NCBI RefSeq assembly: GCF_002304225.1
Contig: NZ_NSLB01000005.1
Span: 186,001 to 250,000, forward strand
Reading direction: 5' to 3'
DNA length: 64,000 nucleotides
Source of the DNA: Pseudomonas sp. HAR-UPW-AIA-41
GTDB taxonomy: Bacteria; Pseudomonadota; Gammaproteobacteria; Pseudomonadales; Pseudomonadaceae
The position numbers and the translations under genes were made by a program. Under the pieces are notes generated by a model that did not search any database, was not told the origin of the DNA, and saw nothing but the letters and a program-made list of their open reading frames with translations. This document shows, in pieces, positions 52,504 to 62,077 of this stretch. Each line of letters opens with the position of its first letter. The stretch's first letter is position 1.

Positions 52504-53106
52504 CTATCGCCCCAGAATGAGTTGGGCGGCCACGCTGAGCATCATCAGGGCAACCAGGATATCCAGCACCCGCCAGGTACTGGAGCGGGCGAGCCAGGGG
52601 GCCAGCCAGGCTGCACCGAGGGCCAGGCTGAGAAACCACAACAGCGAGGCGCTTGCTGCGCCGGCGGCATAGGCACCAGGCACCGCCTGTTGGCTACCCA
52701 GCGAGCCGATCAGCAGTACCGTGTCCAGGTACACATGGGGGTTGAGCAGGGTCACGGCGAGGGTGCTCAGCAGCACGGCACGGCGCGAGCGTGGCCCAGC
52801 GTCGGCGTTGCCCTGCAGAGCATCGTTGCTGCAGGCGCGCCGCAGTGCCTGAAAGGCATACCAGAGCAGAAAGGCCACGCCGCCCCAGCGGGCGATCCCC
52901 AGCAGCAGAGGACTCTGCGCCAGCAGGGCCGCCAGGCCGAACACGCCGGCAGCGATCAGAGCGGCGTCGCACAGCACGCAGAGGGCGGCGGCTGGCAGGT
53001 GGTGTTCGCGGCGCAGGCTCTGTGCCAGGACGAAGGCATTCTGCGCGCCGATGGCCATGATCAGGCCGAAGGCCACCAGCAGGCCGTTGCTATAGCTTTG
53101 CCACAT
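52504..53106 (-). CDS. LysE/ArgO-family amino-acid exporter
   Basis: The 200-residue protein has five to six transmembrane segments and the LysE signature AFGLIMAIGAQNAFVLAQSLRREH, followed by LLNPHVYLDTVLLIGS. It would export basic amino acids (arginine or lysine) by proton antiport. It is immediately downstream of an ACT-domain gene (5 nt gap) and near a divergent argP-type regulator, the usual argP/argO setting. In P. aeruginosa the equivalent gene is PA4365 as I recall. Substrate specificity is inferred. Confidence 0.87.
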   Translation of the reverse strand: MWQSYSNGLLVAFGLIMAIGAQNAFVLAQSLRREHHLPAAALCVLCDAALIAAGVFGLAALLAQSPLLLGIARWGGVAFLLWYAFQALRRACSNDALQGNADAGPRSRRAVLLSTLAVTLLNPHVYLDTVLLIGSLGSQQAVPGAYAAGAASASLLWFLSLALGAAWLAPWLARSSTWRVLDILVALMMLSVAAQLILGR

Positions 53107-53111
53107 GGGAG

Positions 53112-53516
53112 TCAGGCCTTCGCTCTGGCTGAGAGTTGCTGCAGCACGTTCAGGGCCCTCTGGGCGTCTTGCAGCGCAACAAACAGATGGTCGTGGTGAT
53201 AGCCGGCGATCACGTTGCAGCTGATTCCGGCTTCTGCCAGTGCCGTCGCGAACGCCGCCGTCAGGCCGACGGCGGCAAGGTCCGAGTGCACCTGCAAGGT
53301 GATCCACGCCGCGCGGTAGTGGTAGGTGAGTCCGAGGCGTAGGGCTTCGGCTTCCGGCAGGATCAGGGTCAGTCCTTCTTCTTCGCGAAAACTTCCGATC
53401 AGTTCACTGCTGGGTGGTAGCACCCCGTCAGGGGTGCAGCAGAAGACGTATTCGCCCGGATTCAGGCGCGGAGTCAGGGTTTGTAGCAGGGTGTTCAGAT
53501 CGGTGATGCCGCTCAT
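53112..53516 (-). CDS. ACT-domain protein
   Basis: The 134-residue protein has an ACT-type fold (ITLQVHSDLAAVGLTAAFATALAEAGISCNVIAGYHHDHLFV) preceded by a related N-terminal half. ACT domains bind amino acids and regulate enzymes or transport. It ends 5 nt upstream of the exporter gene and likely shares its transcript and perhaps a sensing role. It is divergent from argP across 96 bp, an AT-rich region with a likely ArgP target. Confidence 0.8.
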   Translation of the reverse strand: MSGITDLNTLLQTLTPRLNPGEYVFCCTPDGVLPPSSELIGSFREEEGLTLILPEAEALRLGLTYHYRAAWITLQVHSDLAAVGLTAAFATALAEAGISCNVIAGYHHDHLFVALQDAQRALNVLQQLSARAKA

Positions 53517-53612
53517 GTGAATCTCCTGAAGAGGGAGGCAGTGCGGGCAGTCTGGGGCGGATTGCAGTATAAGAAAAACAAATCATGCTGATCTGTCATT
53601 AGGAAAACTGAT

Positions 53613-54504
53613 TTGTTCGATTACAAGTTGCTGGCCGCTCTGGCGGCGGTGGTGGAACAGGGCGGTTTCGAGCGGGCGGCGCAGGTACTGGGATTGTCCC
53701 AGTCGGCGGTTTCGCAGCGCATCAAGCTGCTGGAAGCGCGGGTCGCAGTCGGTGTTGCAGCGCAGCTCGCCGCCGGCCGCCACCGAACTGGGGCAGCGGT
53801 TGCTCAACCATGTGCAACAGGTGCGCTGGCTGGAGCGCGATCTGGGGCAGAGCGTGCCGGCGCTGGCCGGTGGCAGCCAGCCCGGGCGGCTGCGCATTGC
53901 GCTGAATGCCGACAGCCTGGCGACCTGGTGGGCACCGGCGGTGGCGGCCTTTTGTGCCGAGCAGCAGGTGCTGCTGGAACTGGTGGTGGAGGATCAGGAG
54001 GTGGGGCTCAAGCGCATGCGCGCCGGTGAAGTGGCGGCCTGCGTCTGCGCGGCCGAGCGTCCGGTGGCCGGCGCGCGTAGTGTCGCGCTGGGGGCCATGC
54101 GCTATCTGGCACTGGCCAGTCCGGCGTTCGTTGCCCGGCATTTTCCGCAGGGGGTACAGGCTGAGCGACTGGCCGAGGTGCCGGCCATTGTCTTCGGACC
54201 GGATGACCAGTTGCAGCACCGTTATCTGGCCGCACTGGGCATGCATGGTGGCTTCAGTTACCACCTGTGTCCGTCGTCCGAGGGCTTTGTGCGTCTGGCC
54301 AGTGCCGGTCTTGGCTGGGGGCTGGTGCCTGCGCTACAGGTCGAGGCGCAGCTGGCTTGCGGTGAGCTGGTGGATCTGTTGCCGGGGCGCTATCTCGATG
54401 TGCCGCTGTACTGGCACCACTGGCGCCAGGGCGGCGAGCTGCTGGGCAGCCTGACCCGTCATCTCGGTCAGGCTGCCCGGCGGGCGCTGCAGCCAATCAG
54501 CTGA
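53613..54504 (+). pseudogene. argP: ArgP (LysR-type) regulator gene with 2-nt frameshift
   Basis: The first 44 codons from a TTG start (AGGA upstream) encode [43 protein letters not shown], the LysR HTH of ArgP. Then the frame breaks: GTC is followed by GCAGTCGGTG, where GTC GGC CAG TCG GTG would restore a continuous [10 protein letters not shown]. Two bases are therefore missing after 53744, and the remainder (from GTG at 53752 to 54504) continues in the +1 frame as a full effector domain. A sequencing error or a true recent mutation is possible. A functional ArgP would regulate the divergent ACT and exporter genes in response to lysine/arginine. Confidence 0.8.
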
Positions 54505-55555
54505 TGACGATAGTGGTACTGCCCGGCAGTTGCTCGATGCAGCGCGGCCCCAGCAACTTCGAGGGTGTGAAGTAACCGCCCTGACCCTGATAGTCGAGCA
54601 GGTGGCGCACACTCAGCAGTACGCCATGCACGGTGACGTCGTAGCCATTGCCGGTGGTCAGGCGGGCCGTACGGGTGACGCCCGCGGCATTGCGGGCCTC
54701 GCCCCAGACCCAGGTCGGCAGGTGCTGGCGGGCATTGGCTGAGGGGCCCTTGATGCGCTTGCCGACCTGTTCCTTGAGCCAGCGCTGTATGCCCGGTTTG
54801 CCGAGCAGCGGGCGCAGCGGGTCGAGCAGGCGCAGCAGCCAGGCCATGGGCGCCGGCAGCGGGAGGTACACGCTGATGTTGGCGATGCCGGTGGAGTAGA
54901 ACGCCGTGGCAACGTCGCCCCAGGGGATGGTGGCGGCATGCTTGAGGCCGCGGCCGAAATCGATATCGCGACCCTGATGGGCCATCGGTACGCCGATGAT
55001 CTGTCCGTCCTGGCGAATCTGTCCGCCCAGCTTGAGACCTTCGACGCTGGTCTTGGCGGTGCCGGGCGACAGGCCGCTGCCGGTATCGAAGCCCAGACAC
55101 AGGTGCGTTGCGTCGGGCAGGGCATCCTTCAGGCAGGCAGCCACGCAGTCGGTGGGGATGACGTCGAAACCCGAACCCGGCAGCAGCACGATGCCGGCCT
55201 CCCGCGCCTGCGCGTCGCGCGACTCGGCGGCCTGGAACACGCCGATCTCGCCGGTGATGTCGACATAGTGGGTCTTGCTGGTCAGGCAGGCCTCGATCAT
55301 CGGTGCGCTGGTGGCCGAGAACGGCCCGGCGCAATGGGCCACCACGGCGATATCGGCCAGCTGTTCGGCGACATGCGCCGGATTATTCAGGTCGAAAATC
55401 CGTGCGCTCAGACCGAGGCGGGTGGCCAGTGCCTGCACGCCGGCCGGATCACGCCCGGCAAGGAGTGGTGTCAGGCCCTGACGTACGGCCTCCTCGGCCA
55501 GCAGGTGGGCGGTATAGCCGTTAGCGCCGTAGATCAGCCAGTGTTGCTTGGCCAT
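54497..55555 (-). CDS. Saccharopine dehydrogenase-like NAD(P)-binding protein
   Basis: The 352-residue protein has an N-terminal Rossmann fold (WLIYGANGYTAHLLAEEAVRQGLTPLLAGR), VVAHCAGPFSATSAPMIEACL and YVDITGEIGVF, as in saccharopine dehydrogenase-like oxidoreductases (SCCPDH/YMR type). The C-terminal region matches the same family. Substrate unknown; not a true lysine-pathway enzyme by similarity. ATG at MAKQHW is supported by AAGGAGAAC upstream. Its 3' end overlaps the 3' end of argP by 8 nt. Confidence 0.83.
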   Translation of the reverse strand: MAKQHWLIYGANGYTAHLLAEEAVRQGLTPLLAGRDPAGVQALATRLGLSARIFDLNNPAHVAEQLADIAVVAHCAGPFSATSAPMIEACLTSKTHYVDITGEIGVFQAAESRDAQAREAGIVLLPGSGFDVIPTDCVAACLKDALPDATHLCLGFDTGSGLSPGTAKTSVEGLKLGGQIRQDGQIIGVPMAHQGRDIDFGRGLKHAATIPWGDVATAFYSTGIANISVYLPLPAPMAWLLRLLDPLRPLLGKPGIQRWLKEQVGKRIKGPSANARQHLPTWVWGEARNAAGVTRTARLTTGNGYDVTVHGVLLSVRHLLDYQGQGGYFTPSKLLGPRCIEQLPGSTTIVIS

Positions 55556-55636
55556 AACGAGTTCTCCTTGTTCAATGAATGCATCCGTGTAAACGAGATC
55601 CACGACGTTGTCGCCAACCTGTGGGTTGGGTCTGGC

Positions 55637-57595
55637 CTAAAGCCTGAAATGGCTCACCAGCGCTTGTTGATCAACTGCCACGTCCTGCAGACGCTCGCCG
55701 TACGCACGGGTATTTTCGGCAGCCTGCCGATTGTCGCAGGTCATATCATGCAGTTGGTGCATATGCTGGTCGATGGCCTGTGTGTTACTGGCTTGTTCTT
55801 CTGCGGTCTGGGCAATCCGGAAAGCGAGATCATGCACGCTCTCCAGAGATTGGTTGAGCTCGCCTAGCGCATCGAGGACCGCTTTGGTCTCCTGCTCTAG
55901 CCCGCGGGCCTGATCAGCGGCACCTTGCATGGTTATCTGTGCCTTACCTGATGATTGTTGCAGCGCCTGAATAATGCCGACAATTTCCTCTGTAGCTGTA
56001 CTGGTCCGTGTTGCCAATTGACGGACCTCATCTGCTACCACGGCAAACCCCCGGCCTTGCTCACCCGCTCGGGCTGCCTCAATTGCAGCGTTGAGTGCGA
56101 GCAGATTGGTTTGTTCAGCAATGCTTTTGATGACGTTGAGTACCGTGCCGATCTGCAGGGCATCGTGGGCCAGGGTGTCGACTACTTCGCCAGTCTGCTG
56201 AATGCCTCCGAGCAGCCTCGCTTGTTGGCTGATCATCTGTTCCAGGGTGCGCTGCATGGCGCTGAATGTGGTTTTGGCTGAGGTGCTGTTCTGTGCGCTG
56301 GCATTGGCATCTGTTGCAATCCCAAGCACCGTTGCACTCATTTCTTCAATCGCATGCACGATCTGTTCAAGTGCCTGTTGTTGCCGGTCCAGATTGTCCC
56401 GGGTGGCACTGGCTGCGCTCAGGATGGCGCCGCTTGACTGATTGATGGCCTGGTTGGATGTGCCCAGACGTTGGACGATGGAGTGCCAGGCTGCGGCCAT
56501 TTCACTCAGAGCCAGCATCAGTCCCGCCTGGTTCGTTCTGTCCTCGTTGGCAAGACTGAGCTCGCCTGCTGCCAGTCGTCTAGCCAGACGTACCATCTGG
56601 CTTGGTTCCCCGCCGAGTGGGCGCATCAGGCTGCGGCTCACCCATAGGGTCACGCCGGCAACGCTGGCTATCGTGAGTAGCGCCAAGATAAGAATCTGCC
56701 ACATCAGTTCACGTACTGGCGCAAAGGCCTGGGACTCATCCATTTCGGCGATCAGCGCCCAATGGTGATTGGCAAACTCGATGGGAATGAAAACCTTGAG
56801 AGAGGGGGCATGATCAAGGCCAGGTTCTTCAAGACGGCCGCTGGCTCCTTTGAGTGCCTGTTGTACGGCGAGACTTTTTGCTGCGTCATGCTGCAGGGCC
56901 GTCAGCCCGGTAAAACGGATCGAGTCCGAGCGGAGTTTTCCGTCTTCACCTACCAGATAGGTCTCACCGGCATCTCCTAGACCCTGGCGGGTTTGCATAA
57001 GGCTATTGAGTTTGGTGACAGGTAACTCCAGGGTGAGGAACAGGAGAGGTACTTGAGGGTCTTCCCCGGCAACAGGGGTGCTCAGTAGCAGGCTTGGTTC
57101 ATTGTTATGCAGTGGATTCTTGGTCAGATCACTGATGGCTGTTTTGCCAGAGCTTTGTGCCTGCTGGACATTGCGGGCCAGTGGGGAGGATTGGTTGGCA
57201 GTGGCCTTGAGGTCCGCTTGCTGACTGTCGAGCTTGTTCACGCTGAAGATGATTTTGCCGTCGGGTAGGCTCAAGTGCAGGTCACGATAGCCAAAGGTCG
57301 TGATGAAGTTCTTGAACATATCCCGGTCGTAGTTGGCTGCACTGATCAAGGCAACCTCATCGAGTCCCTGATAGTTGGTCGCCAGGTTGTTACTTAGGGC
57401 GCTCAACTGATGTTCTCGCTGTTGCAAGTCATCCAGTAACTGACGTTGCTTGATATTTGCTACGGCCTCCAGAGCACTGAGGCTCTGTTCCCGCAGAGCA
57501 TCGCCTGCACGCAGATAGACCGTTACGGCCATTGCCAGAACCGGGATTAGACCAATCAACAGGTAGCTGACTGCCAGCTTTAGGCGCAGTGGCAT
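55637..57595 (-). CDS. Methyl-accepting chemotaxis protein with dCache-like sensor
   Basis: The 652-residue receptor has TM1 near 8-28, a large periplasmic domain of roughly 260 residues with PAS-like repeats typical of dCache_1 ([64 protein letters not shown]), TM2 near 295-315, HAMP, and the signalling tip [39 protein letters not shown]. dCache receptors often bind amino acids or organic acids; the ligand is unknown. It is divergent from an SDR gene. No C-terminal pentapeptide for CheR is evident. Confidence 0.88.
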   Translation of the reverse strand: MPLRLKLAVSYLLIGLIPVLAMAVTVYLRAGDALREQSLSALEAVANIKQRQLLDDLQQREHQLSALSNNLATNYQGLDEVALISAANYDRDMFKNFITTFGYRDLHLSLPDGKIIFSVNKLDSQQADLKATANQSSPLARNVQQAQSSGKTAISDLTKNPLHNNEPSLLLSTPVAGEDPQVPLLFLTLELPVTKLNSLMQTRQGLGDAGETYLVGEDGKLRSDSIRFTGLTALQHDAAKSLAVQQALKGASGRLEEPGLDHAPSLKVFIPIEFANHHWALIAEMDESQAFAPVRELMWQILILALLTIASVAGVTLWVSRSLMRPLGGEPSQMVRLARRLAAGELSLANEDRTNQAGLMLALSEMAAAWHSIVQRLGTSNQAINQSSGAILSAASATRDNLDRQQQALEQIVHAIEEMSATVLGIATDANASAQNSTSAKTTFSAMQRTLEQMISQQARLLGGIQQTGEVVDTLAHDALQIGTVLNVIKSIAEQTNLLALNAAIEAARAGEQGRGFAVVADEVRQLATRTSTATEEIVGIIQALQQSSGKAQITMQGAADQARGLEQETKAVLDALGELNQSLESVHDLAFRIAQTAEEQASNTQAIDQHMHQLHDMTCDNRQAAENTRAYGERLQDVAVDQQALVSHFRL

Positions 57596-57753
57596 CTCGG
57601 GACCCTCAAAGGTTTTTTATGATTGTAGTTGAAGCAAATATTGCACAAATGTTTGATTTAAAAAACATCTAAGTGGCTGTTAGGTCATTGGCTTGGCCTG
57701 CTCGGACAGGTCGCCCTGCTATACAGTGCAGTGCAACTTAGGGCGGAGGCAGC

Positions 57754-58746
57754 ATGCGGATACTGGTCACGGGGGCAAGCGGGTTCATTGGCGGGCGTTT
57801 TGCCCGATTTGCGCTGGAGCAGGGCATCAGCGTGCGTATCAATGGCCGTCAGGCAGAGGCGGTAACGGGGCTGATTGCGCGGGGGGCGGAGTTCGTGCCA
57901 GGCGATTTGGCCAGTCCCGAGCTGGCCCGCCTGGCCTGCCGAGGGGTCGAGGCCGTGGTGCATTGTGCTGGCGCAGTCGGGGTGTGGGGGAGCTACGAGC
58001 GCTTTTATCAGGGCAATGTGCAACTCACCGACAACGTAGTGGCCGCCTGTCAGGCTGAGGGCGTTCGGCGTCTGGTCCATCTGTCCTCGCCGTCGATCTA
58101 TTTCGATGGACATTCGCACGTGGGCATTCGCGAAGAGCAGCTGCCTCAGCGTTTTTCCGATCACTACGGTGCCACCAAATACCTGGCGGAACAGCATGTG
58201 TTTGCCGCTCAGCAACAAGGACTGGAAGTGCTGGCACTGCGTCCTCGCTTCGTAACAGGCGCTGGTGATACCAGCATCTTTCCGCGTCTCATCAGCATGC
58301 AGCGCAAGGGGCGGCTGTCGATCATCGGTGACGGGCAGAACCGGGTCGACTTCACCAGTATCCACAATCTCAACGACGCGCTGCTCAGTGCTCTGCTGGC
58401 CGGTGAGGATGCTCTTGGCAAGGCCTACAACATCAGTAACGGTTCGCCGGTACCTTTGTGGCAAGTGGTCAATCATGTGCTGGCACGATTTGATCTGCCG
58501 CCTGTCACTCGTCATGTCCCTTATCCCCTGGCCTACGGCCTGGCCACGCTCAGTGAGTGGACCTGTCGCCTGCTGCCTGGGCGTCCGGAGCCGAGTTTGT
58601 TTCGCATGGGTGTGAATGTGATGGCGCGGGACTTTTCTCTGGACATCAGTCGCGCCCGGCAACACCTCGGCTATCAGCCGAAAGCCGAGGTATGGGATGC
58701 CGTGGACGAGTTCTGCGATTGGTGGCGAACCCGCGAAGGCACTTAG
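57754..58746 (+). CDS. NAD(P)-dependent epimerase/3beta-HSD-like SDR
   Basis: The 330-residue extended SDR has the N-terminal TGASGFIG motif, VVHCAGAV and YGATK as the catalytic Y-x3-K. It resembles 3beta-hydroxysteroid dehydrogenase/isomerase-like and sterol or nucleotide-sugar epimerase enzymes. The substrate cannot be inferred. GCGGAGGCAGC precedes the ATG. It is transcribed divergently from the dCache chemoreceptor across an AT-rich 158-bp gap. Confidence 0.83.
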   Translation: MRILVTGASGFIGGRFARFALEQGISVRINGRQAEAVTGLIARGAEFVPGDLASPELARLACRGVEAVVHCAGAVGVWGSYERFYQGNVQLTDNVVAACQAEGVRRLVHLSSPSIYFDGHSHVGIREEQLPQRFSDHYGATKYLAEQHVFAAQQQGLEVLALRPRFVTGAGDTSIFPRLISMQRKGRLSIIGDGQNRVDFTSIHNLNDALLSALLAGEDALGKAYNISNGSPVPLWQVVNHVLARFDLPPVTRHVPYPLAYGLATLSEWTCRLLPGRPEPSLFRMGVNVMARDFSLDISRARQHLGYQPKAEVWDAVDEFCDWWRTREGT

Positions 58747-58782
58747 TTCGATTGATGGGGTATCGCTGCTGTACGCCGGTTC

Positions 58783-59115
58783 TCAGGCGTACACGCGCTG
58801 GCCGCGGTAGATCCGTACCGAGCCGCTTTGCGCCTGAACGGCTGGGGGGATCGTGACACTGGCCAGTGGGGCGCTTTCAGCTACAGGCTCCGGCTGGATG
58901 ACCTTGGCAGGTTGTGCCTTGCCAGGTTGCAGCCCGCCCAGCTCGGCCAGGCGCTGTCCCAGCTGACGAGTGGTTTCATCGTGTGTGCGCAGGCAGGCGG
59001 CGAGCATGGCTGCGATGGCGTCGGGTTGGCTGAGGCGGATGTCTACACCCATTTCGCTGCGCAGGCGGCGGCGCAGGGTCTGCATGCAATCCACCAGGGC
59101 TTTGTTGATTTCCAT
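58783..59115 (-). CDS. Small hypothetical protein (110 aa)
   Basis: The 110-residue protein begins MEINKALVDCMQTLRRRLRSEMGVDIRLSQPDAIAAMLAACLRTHDETTRQLGQRLAELGG, a helical, highly charged N-terminal segment, followed by a proline/alanine-rich linker and a basic C-terminus SGSVRIYRGQRVYA. No domain recognised. AAGGGG lies about 9 nt upstream of the ATG. It is the only frame here with a good ribosome-binding site and coding composition. It is divergent from the next gene. Confidence 0.6.
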   Translation of the reverse strand: MEINKALVDCMQTLRRRLRSEMGVDIRLSQPDAIAAMLAACLRTHDETTRQLGQRLAELGGLQPGKAQPAKVIQPEPVAESAPLASVTIPPAVQAQSGSVRIYRGQRVYA

Positions 59116-59424
59116 GCGTCTTATCCCCTTTGATTCGACGGCTTTGGCCGCTTCTTCCTGAATCACTGACCAGCCTTGACCAGTGCGGCGCGCAAACCGG
59201 CGTCCTGCCGATTCCCCTCTGTCTCGCGACAGTGCAAAAAGGTCATAGCAAGGGTTGTACCAGTGTGCGCCAGGGCACATTTTCTGGCTTTGAGGGGTAT
59301 CGCACCCTGCAAACCTGCACTTCGTCGGTGCGGGGTGCACCAGATGGATGCCACGCTGCAGGTCAGCAACTGGCGGCGGTATACTGCGCCGCATTCTCAC
59401 TTTCTGTTGTTTTGAAGGCCCCGC
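59116..59424. other. 309-bp intergenic region with divergent promoters
   Basis: The region separates two divergent small-protein genes. A good -10 (TATACT at 59380-59385) precedes the rightward gene. Imperfect inverted sequences of the GCACC/GGTGC type occur near 59301-59341. No protein frame with a ribosome-binding site or RNA gene was recognised. Confidence 0.5.
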
Positions 59425-60237
59425 ATGCGCAATGACACTCTCGACGAACTGGACACTGTGCCCAGTTTGAAAACCGATGACCTCGATCGTGACGATTTCG
59501 CACAACATCGTGTGGAGCGTGGTCAGCCGCTGCGCGCTGTTGCGGCTCCTGCTCGTAGTTCCACCGGGCCGTTGTGGGCGCTGATCGCGGCGCTGCTGAT
59601 GGCCATGGCCGGTCTGGCCTGGTGGAGTTTCCAGCAGATCGTGCTGATGGAGCAGCAACTGGTGGCTACTCAGGAAAGCTTCGCCAAAATCAGCGAGGAT
59701 GCCGCCGGGCGCCTGCAGGATATTTCCGGCAAGGTAGTGGCTGCCGAGTCCAGCTCCACCACCGAGGCCGAGGCGCTCAAGCTGCGGGTCAAGCAGCTGG
59801 AGAACAAGCTGGCCGAGCTGAGCCGTCAGCAACAGAACGTGGCCGTCCAGCAGACTGCTCAAGGCAAGCGCCTAGAACAGGTCAGCAGTGAGCTGAAAAG
59901 CCAGCAGGGAAGTGCAGATCAGTTGGCATCGCAAGTGAAAACTCTGGGGGCCGAGCAGAGCAAGCTGCAGCAGGCCCAGGCCGGAATCAGCCAGCAGGGA
60001 GAGCAGATCAAGCAGCTCAGTGCTGCCGTGGAGAGTCTGAAGAAACAGGGTAATCCCAGTCAGGCTATCAGCCGTCTGGAGCAGGATTTGCTGGTGCTGC
60101 GCAGCGAGCTGGACGCGCCGGCTGCAAGCAACAGTACGGCTGAATTCGATGCCTTCCGCGCACAGATGGCTCGTAACATCAGTACCTTGCAGGCACAGGT
60201 GGTTAATCTGCAGCAGCAGATTGATGCCCAGCGCTGA
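59425..60237 (+). CDS. Inner-membrane coiled-coil protein of unknown function
   Basis: The 270-residue protein has a short cytoplasmic N-terminus rich in Asp (LDELDTVPSLKTDDLDRDDF), one transmembrane helix (LWALIAALLMAMAGLAWWSF) near residues 50-69 and a long coiled-coil region of Lys/Glu/Gln heptads to the C-terminus (LRVKQLENKLAELSRQQQNVAVQQ). It would be anchored in the inner membrane with the coiled coil in the periplasm, perhaps scaffolding. No domain recognised. The TATACT motif upstream may be its promoter. Confidence 0.7.
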   Translation: MRNDTLDELDTVPSLKTDDLDRDDFAQHRVERGQPLRAVAAPARSSTGPLWALIAALLMAMAGLAWWSFQQIVLMEQQLVATQESFAKISEDAAGRLQDISGKVVAAESSSTTEAEALKLRVKQLENKLAELSRQQQNVAVQQTAQGKRLEQVSSELKSQQGSADQLASQVKTLGAEQSKLQQAQAGISQQGEQIKQLSAAVESLKKQGNPSQAISRLEQDLLVLRSELDAPAASNSTAEFDAFRAQMARNISTLQAQVVNLQQQIDAQR

Positions 60238-60317
60238 TTCAGCGACGGATAACTGATTGACGGCAGATGGAGTGGTTTGCCTGCGGGCTGCCTAACCCAC
60301 TCCGTACGCCGTATTCC

Positions 60318-61088
60318 TCAGGCTGACTGACGCAGGTCCTGTAGGTCTTCATACAGCGCCTGGGCAATCGCCTCCTGAGCCTGGCGTGCCAGCTGATTGC
60401 GCGAGCTGTTCTGGCTCGAGAGGGGGCTGAGCAGGCGAATCTCCACTTCGGCGATGTCGCTGGAGAGTATCCGCAGCAGATGATCGAGCATGCCGTCGTC
60501 GCCCACCCAGGGGGCGATGGGGCAGGGCTGACCATCGCGCAGGTAGCGGATGGCTACCGGTTGCAGGGGCACGCCGCTGTCGATTGCGCTGCTCAGCAGG
60601 CGGCCATGGAAGGTGCGCAGGGCCGTGCCGTCGGTGGTGGTGCCTTCCGGGAAAATCAGCAGGTGCCGCTCCTGCTGCAGGTGGGCCGCCAGTTGCTGGC
60701 TGACCTGGCCGCTGTCGCCCGAGCCGCGGCGGATGAACAGGGTGCCGGCCTTGTTCGCCAGCCAGCCGGCCACCGGCCAGTCGCGCACTTCAGCCTTGGA
60801 CAGGAACGACAGCGGCGTCAGGGCGCCGAGCAGGGGGATGTCGCTCCAGGAAATATGGTTGGCCACCCACAGCATCGGCTGTTGCGGCAACTCGCCTTCC
60901 ACCCGCACGCGAAACGGCAGGGCATTGGCCAGGCGGGCGAGGAACCAGCGGGTCAGGCGCTGGCGCTGTGGCTGCAGGTCGCGATGACGCACGCGTTCGT
61001 TCAATTCGATCCAGCTGGCCAGCAGGGTGCCGAGCAGGACCACGCCAAACAGGCGCAGCAGGCGGAAATACAGACGCAGTTTCTTCAT
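60318..61088 (-). CDS. olsA: OlsA, ornithine-lipid O-acyltransferase
   Basis: The 256-residue PlsC-type acyltransferase has an N-terminal membrane segment (LFGVVLLGTLLASWIEL) and motifs NHISWSD (NHxxxxD) and FPEGTT. It transfers an acyl group to lyso-ornithine lipid, completing ornithine lipid, a phosphorus-free membrane lipid. It lies 80 nt downstream of olsB on the same strand, the expected operon. The ATG at MKKLRLYF starts the membrane segment. Other PlsC-family acyltransferases are possible in isolation, but the olsB neighbour decides. Confidence 0.87.
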   Translation of the reverse strand: MKKLRLYFRLLRLFGVVLLGTLLASWIELNERVRHRDLQPQRQRLTRWFLARLANALPFRVRVEGELPQQPMLWVANHISWSDIPLLGALTPLSFLSKAEVRDWPVAGWLANKAGTLFIRRGSGDSGQVSQQLAAHLQQERHLLIFPEGTTTDGTALRTFHGRLLSSAIDSGVPLQPVAIRYLRDGQPCPIAPWVGDDGMLDHLLRILSSDIAEVEIRLLSPLSSQNSSRNQLARQAQEAIAQALYEDLQDLRQSA

Positions 61089-61168
61089 CGGGCGATGATC
61101 ATCAGGAAAAGACCGGCACTGTCTACACAGTGCCGGCGCGGCCGACAAGAGGGAAGGGGTGATTCCCG

Positions 61169-61942
61169 TCAGACGGCGGCCTTGAAATGGCGAGCATAGC
61201 GCGGGCACAGCTCGTCACGCTTGAGCAGGATGAACAGGTCGGCCACCTGGAAATCCTCGTCCCAGCAAGGCTCGCCGCAGACCTTGGCACCCAGGCGCAG
61301 GTAAGCCTTGAGCAGCGGCGGCATTTCCGCGCTGAGGTTATCCGGCAGCACGTCCAGCCCTGGCAGCGGCTTCTTCGGTTCGGCGCGCAGGTGCTCGGTG
61401 CACAGATGCTGCTCGCGAAGGCGCTGCATGATGATCTGCGCCTGCAGGCCTCCGTCCTGCATGGACACGCTGGCGCAGCCCATCAGATAACGGTAATGAC
61501 CTTCGTTGAGAATCTCGGCCAGCTCGCTCCACAGCACGGCGATGGTGGCGCCGTTGCGGTACGCAGCATCGACGCAGGTACGGCCCAGTTCGAGGATCGG
61601 CCCCTGCAGTTGGCTGAGGCCGTCGAGGTGAAACTCCTCCTCGCTGTAGAAGCGGCCAAGGCGCGCGGCGGCCTGATGGTCGAGCAGGCGGGTGGTGGCC
61701 ACCAGCTCGCCGCTGCTGAGGTCGCGCACGCCGATGTGCTGGCAGTGCAGGTCGAACTCGTCCATGTCCAGACCCAGCTCGGCGCCCTTGAGGCGGGCGG
61801 CGAACTCGTGGCTGAACACGCGGTAGCGCAACGCCTGGGCTTCGCGCAGGGCCATGGCGCCGGTCAGGCGCTCGGCTTGCAGGCGGCGGGGCTGACGCGG
61901 GGCAATCAGGGGTTTGTCACTGCTGAGCACGATCTGGGACAT
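61169..61942 (-). CDS. olsB: OlsB, L-ornithine N-alpha-acyltransferase
   Basis: The 257-residue protein belongs to the OlsB/GNAT-like N-acyltransferase family: [71 protein letters not shown] and LMGCASVSM. It transfers a 3-hydroxyacyl chain from acyl carrier protein to ornithine, forming lyso-ornithine lipid. olsA follows on the same strand. Ornithine lipids are often made under phosphate limitation; no Pho box was recognised in the 135-bp upstream gap. Confidence 0.9.
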   Translation of the reverse strand: MSQIVLSSDKPLIAPRQPRRLQAERLTGAMALREAQALRYRVFSHEFAARLKGAELGLDMDEFDLHCQHIGVRDLSSGELVATTRLLDHQAAARLGRFYSEEEFHLDGLSQLQGPILELGRTCVDAAYRNGATIAVLWSELAEILNEGHYRYLMGCASVSMQDGGLQAQIIMQRLREQHLCTEHLRAEPKKPLPGLDVLPDNLSAEMPPLLKAYLRLGAKVCGEPCWDEDFQVADLFILLKRDELCPRYARHFKAAV

Positions 61943-62077
61943 GGCGATTCTCCGGGTGCCGGCGGCAGCGGGCTTGCGGCCGGTCGATCTTGTTGTGCAA
62001 GCTCAGGCTAGGGAGTGCCGGTGTCACCCGCGTGACAGTTCGGCGACGCTTGAATGACATGCACGAGGAGAATTGCC

